DNA from: an uncultured Gammaproteobacteria bacterium
GTDB taxonomy: Bacteria; Pseudomonadota; Gammaproteobacteria; Steroidobacterales; GCA-2729495
Length of the DNA: 9,905 bases
Direction: 5' to 3'
NCBI GenBank assembly: GCA_937958785.1
Contig: CALGMY010000064.1
Coordinates: 1 to 9,905 of the forward strand
A model generated the notes under the pieces. It searched no databases and was not told the origin of the DNA. It saw only the letters and a list, made by a program, of their open reading frames with translations. Position 1 is the stretch's first letter, and each line of letters starts with the position of its first letter. The position numbers and the translations under genes were made by a program. Below, one piece after another: positions 6,332 to 9,905 of this stretch.

Positions 6332-7147
6332 TCAGGTCATCGTGACCTGGCGACGGCGGGCCCAGCCGAGCAGGCCGAGCGCCGAACCGAACAGCCAGGC
6401 GGCGGCGGGTACCGGGATGGGGTTGGCGTTGGTGAAGACCAGCCAGTGCGCACGCTGGCAGCCGAGGGCATCACCCGGGTTGGCGCCGGGCACCAGGCAG
6501 GCGGCCGGGATGGAGCCCACGCCATTGAAGTTCGCGAGTATCAGCGAACCGTTGCTGCCCAGCGTGTCCTGGACGATGGTGATCATGTCGAGCGCGCCGC
6601 GGCCAGTGTTGTCGCCGCAGCCGTTCGGACCGCCACCCGCCCAGGAGCGGAGGCCCCGGTAGACCGCGGGCGTTCCCGACGAGTCGTCGTTGCCGATGTT
6701 GCGGATCGAGCAGCTGGCGTCACCACCCACGTTGTAGGTCACGGTGGTGTCATTGACGAAGTCGTCGCCGAACGAAGTATTGGCGCAGCTGTTGGCACCC
6801 GTCAGCAGTCCGAAGGCGCCGTCGATGCACTGGTAGCTGGTGGCCGTGGTGGTCCCGGTGTTGGTGTCGATGACCAGGCCGGTGACCACGTCGGACAGGA
6901 GCGCAGTGGCTCCCACCCGCTGCGTGGCGTGCAGGAAGCCGCTGGTCATCGTCAGCACGCCGCCGCTCCAGTCCCAGGTGGCCGTGGAGACGGGCCCGCC
7001 GTCGGAGCCATCGAAGAAGAGTGAGTAGTAGGTGCCGCTGGCGGCACGCAGTCCGACCGTCTGCAGTGTCAGTGGCGCGGCCAGGGCCGTAGCAGAGGTG
7101 GCGAGGGCGACAAGCGCCAGGAGTCCTTTGGTGAACGTGTGCTTCAC
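6332..7147 (-). CDS. Secreted VPLPA/PEP-CTERM sorting-domain protein with six cysteines
   Basis: This is a 271-residue protein. The start is GTG at 7147, with GGGGGA 6 bases before it; this gives a clean signal peptide (KHTFTKG, hydrophobic core, ATALA near residue 23). The frame is open further upstream but that part does not look coding. The tail is a sorting tag of the VPLPA variety: PIPVPAAAWLFGSALGLLGWARRRQ (243-267), that is, a proline motif, a membrane segment and an arginine cluster. Such proteins are cut and exported by an exosortase (EpsH family) and usually end up at the cell surface or in exopolysaccharide matrix; that enzyme is not in this window. The body is rich in Gly, Ser, Thr, Asn and Asp, and contains six cysteines (C107, C121, C146, C177, C217, C230), suggesting three disulfides. 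The core resembles no family I know. It is oriented like crtU and lies 51 bp upstream of it; co-transcription is possible but unproven. Confidence 0.87.
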   Translation of the reverse strand: MKHTFTKGLLALVALATSATALAAPLTLQTVGLRAASGTYYSLFFDGSDGGPVSTATWDWSGGVLTMTSGFLHATQRVGATALLSDVVTGLVIDTNTGTTTATSYQCIDGAFGLLTGANSCANTSFGDDFVNDTTVTYNVGGDASCSIRNIGNDDSSGTPAVYRGLRSWAGGGPNGCGDNTGRGALDMITIVQDTLGSNGSLILANFNGVGSIPAACLVPGANPGDALGCQRAHWLVFTNANPIPVPAAAWLFGSALGLLGWARRRQVTMT

Positions 7148-7303
7148 GATAGATCCCCCGTTGTGTTTATTCGTAGTGGGTATTTCGTTATACGTGTTTG
7201 GTATGTCGGGGAGCCTGCGCCCTTCCCGCGCCTCGCGCAACTGCGGCAAGGGCAACCCGGCGACATAAGCGGCATCCCGTAATCTTTTGCGCCGCGCAAC
7301 GCC
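7148..7303 (-). promoter_or_regulatory. Intergenic leader with AT-rich patch, probable promoter of the VPLPA-CTERM run
   Basis: This is the longest gap in the window. Bases about 7148-7203 are distinctly AT-rich in an otherwise very GC-rich sequence, as expected for a promoter. On the minus strand a TATAAC hexamer at 7187-7192 is a fair -10 candidate, about 40 bases before the GTG, but I see no convincing -35 box at the right distance, so it may need an activator or another sigma factor. Next to the YdcZ stop, 7287-7299 forms a small inverted repeat (TTGCG, 3-base loop, CGCAA) with no T-run after it; it is too weak to call a terminator. No gene is apparent in this stretch. Confidence 0.4.
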
Positions 7304-7747
7304 CTAGTTCCGCACGATCAGCACCACGCCGGCCACCAGCAACACCGCGCCCACGACCCGCCAGGTGTTCATCTCATGGGTGGCGAAGCCAACCCACCCG
7401 AAGTGGTCCAGCAGCAGCGACATCAGCAGCTGGCCGGCGATGAGGAGCGCCAGCAGGGACGCGGAGCCGAGCCGGGGCGCGAGCAGCGCGGAGGCGGCCA
7501 CGTAGGCCGCGCCGAAGAGGCCGCCGGCCCAGTTCACGGGTGGCACGGAGCGCAAGAGCCCGGGGCCCGGCCAGTTCGCCCGCATCAGCAGCAGGTAGAC
7601 GAGGATCGCAATCGTGCCGACGAGGAAATTGGCCAGCGCTGCCAGCGCGGGGTCCCCCAGGTAGTGGCGCACCTGGGCGTTCAGCCCCACCTGCACGGAG
7701 AGGCCGGCGCCGATCAGCACGGCGAAGAGCATCAGCCAGAGCGTCAC
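7304..7747 (-). CDS. YdcZ (DUF606) family DMT membrane protein
   Basis: This is a 147-residue integral inner-membrane protein with about five hydrophobic helices: 1-20, 36-56, 70-90, 93-113 and 127-146. The opening LMLFAVLIGAGLSVQVGLNAQVRHYLGDPALAALANFLVGT is characteristic of the DMT_YdcZ (DUF606) family: half-size members of the drug/metabolite transporter superfamily that probably act as dimers. About 145 residues is the usual length, so it is complete. The start is GTG at 7747, only 3 bp after the gabT stop, with no good ribosome site of its own; translation is probably coupled to gabT. Substrate is unknown for the family. Its coupling to gabT hints at an amino acid or amine link, but this is only guilt by association. 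Confidence 0.85.
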   Translation of the reverse strand: MTLWLMLFAVLIGAGLSVQVGLNAQVRHYLGDPALAALANFLVGTIAILVYLLLMRANWPGPGLLRSVPPVNWAGGLFGAAYVAASALLAPRLGSASLLALLIAGQLLMSLLLDHFGWVGFATHEMNTWRVVGAVLLVAGVVLIVRN

Positions 7748-7750
7748 GGG

Positions 7751-9055
7751 TCAGGCGCTGCGCTGGCGGGCGGCAGCCGGGCGGAGCTCGCCCAGCGTGC
7801 GCGCGAGGATGTCGAGGCCCTCGTTCACGAGGGCGTCGCTGGCGGTCAGGGCGACCAGGAACCGCACCACGTTCTTTTGCCGCCCGCAGGACAGGAGGAT
7901 CAGGCCATTGCGGGCAGCGGCCTGCACGAGCTCGCCGGTGAGGGCGGCGTCAGGCTGGCTGGCCCTGCCCTCCTTCACGAGCTCCATCGCGACCATGGCG
8001 CCGAGGCCCCGCACGTCGCCGATGCAGTCGTGCTGTGCCTGGAGCGCACCGAGCCGCGCCGTGATCAGCTTGCCAATGTGCCGCGCCCGCTCCGGCAGGC
8101 GTTCCTTCTCCATGGCCTCGAGCACGGCGAGCCCCGCGGCACAGCCGACGGGTGACGCCGCGTAGGTGCCACCGAGGCCGCCGGGTGCCGGGGCATCCAT
8201 GATCGCCGCCTTGCCGATCACGCCGGCCAGCGGGAAACCGCCGGCGAGGCTCTTCGCGACGGTCATCAGGTCCGGCTCGACACCCGCGTGTTCCATGGCA
8301 AACATCCTGCCGGTGCGGCCGAAGCCCGTCTGGATCTCGTCAGCGATCAGGACGATGCCGTGGCGGTCGCAGGTGTCGCGCAGCGCCTGGAGGAATTCCG
8401 GCGGGGCGATGTAGAACCCCCCCTCGCCCTGCACGGGCTCCACGATGATGGCGGCCACGCGGGAGGGCTCGATGTCCTCCACGAACAGCCGCTCGAGGCC
8501 GGCCAGTGCATCGGCCACGCTCACCCCGTGCCAGGCGATCGGGAACGGCGCGTGGTGGATCTCCGCCGGGAACGGCCCGAAGCCCGCCTTGTAGGGCGCC
8601 ACCTTGCCGGTCAGGCCCATGGCGAGCAGCGTGCGGCCGTGGAAGGCGCCGCCGAAGGCAATGACGCCGGTGCGCCCGGGGTGCACCCGGGCGATCTTCA
8701 CCGCGTTCTCCACGGCTTCCGCGCCGGTGGTGACGAAGAGCGTCTTCTTCGGGGTGGGTCCCGGGGCCAGCGCATTCAGCTTCTCGGCCAGCGCCACCGC
8801 GGACTCGTAGGGGGTGACCATGAAACAGGTATGGCTGAAGCGGTCGAGTTGCTGGCGGACGGCGGCCTGCACGCCCGGGTGCAGGTGCCCGGTGTTCAGC
8901 ACCGCGATACCCGTGCCGAAGTCGATATAGCGCCGGCCCTCGACGTCCCAGAGCTCCGCGTTGGCGGCCCGGTCCACGTACACGGGGAGCTGGCTCGGCA
9001 TGCCCCGGGCCATGGCCTGCTCGCGCCGCTCGTGGAGTTGCTGGTTCGTGCTCAT
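7751..9055 (-). CDS. gabT: 4-aminobutyrate aminotransferase GabT (PLP enzyme)
   Basis: This is a 434-residue cytoplasmic class III aminotransferase. It should transfer the amino group of 4-aminobutyrate (and probably 5-aminovalerate) to 2-oxoglutarate, giving succinate semialdehyde and glutamate. PLP-binding lysine is K268 in VAKSLAGGFPLAG, and D239 in ADEIQTGFGRTG pairs with the PLP nitrogen. The residues recalled as active-site positions in the E. coli enzyme fall at the same numbers here: I50, R141, E211, D239, K268, T297 and R398. That makes GabT a much better fit than ornithine or acetylornithine aminotransferase. The ATG at 9055 has GGGAGGT 5 bases upstream; the larger open frame beyond it belongs to no protein. 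No succinate semialdehyde dehydrogenase (gabD), GABA permease or regulator is nearby. It lies 50 bp after the trmO-like gene and 3 bp before the YdcZ-like gene, probably in one transcript. Confidence 0.95.
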   Translation of the reverse strand: MSTNQQLHERREQAMARGMPSQLPVYVDRAANAELWDVEGRRYIDFGTGIAVLNTGHLHPGVQAAVRQQLDRFSHTCFMVTPYESAVALAEKLNALAPGPTPKKTLFVTTGAEAVENAVKIARVHPGRTGVIAFGGAFHGRTLLAMGLTGKVAPYKAGFGPFPAEIHHAPFPIAWHGVSVADALAGLERLFVEDIEPSRVAAIIVEPVQGEGGFYIAPPEFLQALRDTCDRHGIVLIADEIQTGFGRTGRMFAMEHAGVEPDLMTVAKSLAGGFPLAGVIGKAAIMDAPAPGGLGGTYAASPVGCAAGLAVLEAMEKERLPERARHIGKLITARLGALQAQHDCIGDVRGLGAMVAMELVKEGRASQPDAALTGELVQAAARNGLILLSCGRQKNVVRFLVALTASDALVNEGLDILARTLGELRPAAARQRSA

Positions 9056-9060
9056 TGGCG

Positions 9061-9085
9061 ACCTCCCGCCGGCGGACGCCGGCGG
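9061..9085 (-). promoter_or_regulatory. gabT ribosome site abutted by a GC-rich hairpin
   Basis: On the minus strand, GGGAGGT (9061-9067) lies 5 bases before the gabT ATG. Directly upstream and sharing its first two bases is a perfect inverted repeat at 9066-9085: arms CCGCCGGC and GCCGGCGG around a 4-base loop. Folding would place a very stable stem at the edge of the ribosome site. It could mark the 3' end of the trmO-like message, tune gabT translation, or protect the RNA; there is no T-run for an intrinsic terminator. Confidence 0.5.
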
Positions 9086-9105
9086 CTCCATTGTACGGCG
9101 GCGCC

Positions 9106-9905
9106 CTAGCTCCAGTTCGTCCGGAAGTCCCGGTGCACCGCGAGCGGGTCCTCCGGGTCCCCGGCGGAACGGGCGACCTCGGCGGGCCGGTACCCCGAGG
9201 CAATGGACTGCACCCGGATCACCGGCCCCTCCCGGTCGAAGCGCACCCGCCATTCCTTGACCTTGAGCAGGTAGCCGCCGCCCTCCCGGCGGATGCGGCG
9301 GTAGGCGTGGGGCTGGGGACCCAGCTTCAGGGTCGCGGTGATCCTCTCCGCCAGGGGGAGGCCCGTGCGGGCCTCGATCCAGGCAGCCTGGCCGGCCGCC
9401 ACCGGTGCGAACTGCACGGTCCAGGCGCCGATGGGATCGGCCGGAGCGTCCCGGGGTTCGTCCCCGAGCCAGCCGGTGGACGCCTCCGGGAAGGCATCGG
9501 TGTAGGGCACATAGGGCTTGAGGTCGAGCACGGGCGTGCCATCGACCAGATCCACGTCCCGCACGTGGAGCACCAGGCCCTCGATGCGCTCCAGGCGGAC
9601 GGCCGAGAGGCCGAGCGGATTCGGGCGGTGGGGCGAGCGGGTTGCGAACACCCCCTTGCGCCCCGACGTGCTCCGCGGCGGCAGCACCTTGGGCCGCCAC
9701 GAGTCGTTCAGGTGGAACCAGAAGAGCACCCAGATCCGCTGGAAGCCCGCCAGGTCGTCGAGCGCATGCTCGAAGTTCCGGCCCGGGTAGAGCTCGATGC
9801 GGCCCGCGGTGTCCCGGGCGGCGGCGGGCTGCCGGGGCGCCTCGGCCTTGGAGCGGTGGCTGGTGCGGGCGACGCCGATGGGTTCCAGGGTCAGGCGCGG
9901 GGGCG
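9106..9905 (-). CDS. trmO: tRNA (N6-threonylcarbamoyladenosine(37)-N6)-methyltransferase TrmO (N-terminus cut by window edge)
   Basis: The frame is open from the right edge to the TAG at 9106, giving 265 residues with only a few missing at the front. The first visible residues, LEPIGVARTSHRSKAEAPRQ, are the classic opening of the TsaA/YaeB fold. They are followed by GRIELYPG, FEHALDDLAGFQRIWVLFWFHLN, WRPKVLPPRS and the signature GVFATRSPHRPNPLGLS. TrmO uses S-adenosylmethionine to methylate threonylcarbamoyladenosine at position 37 of some threonine tRNAs, improving decoding; it acts in the cytoplasm as a dimer. The GTG at 9729 is internal, not the start: the signature clearly continues upstream of it. 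The protein is at least 30 residues longer than E. coli TrmO (about 235), with the additional length in the C-terminal half. It precedes gabT by 50 bp on the same strand; the two have no obvious functional link. Confidence 0.92.
   Translation of the reverse strand, partial: PPRLTLEPIGVARTSHRSKAEAPRQPAAARDTAGRIELYPGRNFEHALDDLAGFQRIWVLFWFHLNDSWRPKVLPPRSTSGRKGVFATRSPHRPNPLGLSAVRLERIEGLVLHVRDVDLVDGTPVLDLKPYVPYTDAFPEASTGWLGDEPRDAPADPIGAWTVQFAPVAAGQAAWIEARTGLPLAERITATLKLGPQPHAYRRIRREGGGYLLKVKEWRVRFDREGPVIRVQSIASGYRPAEVARSAGDPEDPLAVHRDFRTNWS

Noticed and set aside
4976..7024. 682-codon open frame on the plus strand opposite the CrtU-like and VPLPA-CTERM genes
   Set aside because: It spans two well-supported genes and their intergenic gap on the other strand; its translation is Gly/Ala/Arg/Val-rich with no domain pattern. 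Long antisense frames are expected from GC-biased third positions.
7287..7299. Small inverted repeat after the YdcZ-like stop, considered as an intrinsic terminator
   Set aside because: Only a 5-bp stem with a 3-base loop and no following T-run on the minus strand.
9056..9700. Extended open frame upstream of gabT
   Set aside because: It overlaps the trmO-like gene in another frame, while gabT has a strong ribosome site at its own ATG and E. coli-like numbering of active-site residues from that start.

Overview
This is a very GC-rich stretch of chromosome, probably from a gammaproteobacterium. Supporting signs are the VPLPA/PEP-CTERM sorting tag, the TrmO, GabT and tandem UspA types, the DUF2934 and DUF3299 proteins, and strongly GC-biased third codon positions that leave long open frames opposite the real genes. 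I cannot name the genus. I see no rRNA, tRNA, CRISPR array, insertion sequence or phage gene. Coding density is high; the longest gap without a gene is about 156 bp (7148-7303).

Layout. On the plus strand, the left edge holds the C-terminal part of an FtsX/MacB-type ABC transporter permease, followed 9 bp later by a secreted DUF3299 protein. This pair is typical of ABC systems thought to act in metal, probably zinc, handling. Everything else is on the minus strand. Read from the right edge downwards, there is first a three-gene run: a TrmO-like tRNA methyltransferase (N-terminus cut by the window edge), the PLP enzyme GabT, and a YdcZ-family small DMT membrane protein. After an intergenic region with an AT-rich patch comes a second run of seven genes: a secreted six-cysteine VPLPA-CTERM protein, a CrtU-like FAD-dependent carotenoid oxidoreductase, a Rieske non-heme iron oxygenase overlapping it by 4 bp, a small exported cytochrome c, a tandem universal stress protein, a 77-residue DUF2934 protein, and a cytoplasmic beta-propeller protein of unknown function. 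The last gene converges on the DUF3299 gene with 3 bp between stop codons.

The most interesting part is the crtU-like/Rieske pair (3801-6280). Both proteins look like the pair I associate with actinobacterial aromatic-carotenoid clusters: the oxidoreductase carries ERGFHAFFRQYYNLR, and the oxygenase carries ANRLDPWHG with a complete D-x2-H-x4-H iron site. No phytoene synthase, desaturase or cyclase is present in the window. The pair may therefore be a tailoring module acting on a carotenoid made elsewhere, or may act on another isoprenoid. The downstream cytochrome c, universal stress protein and DUF2934 genes are closely spaced and suggest, by inference only, a redox or light-stress setting.
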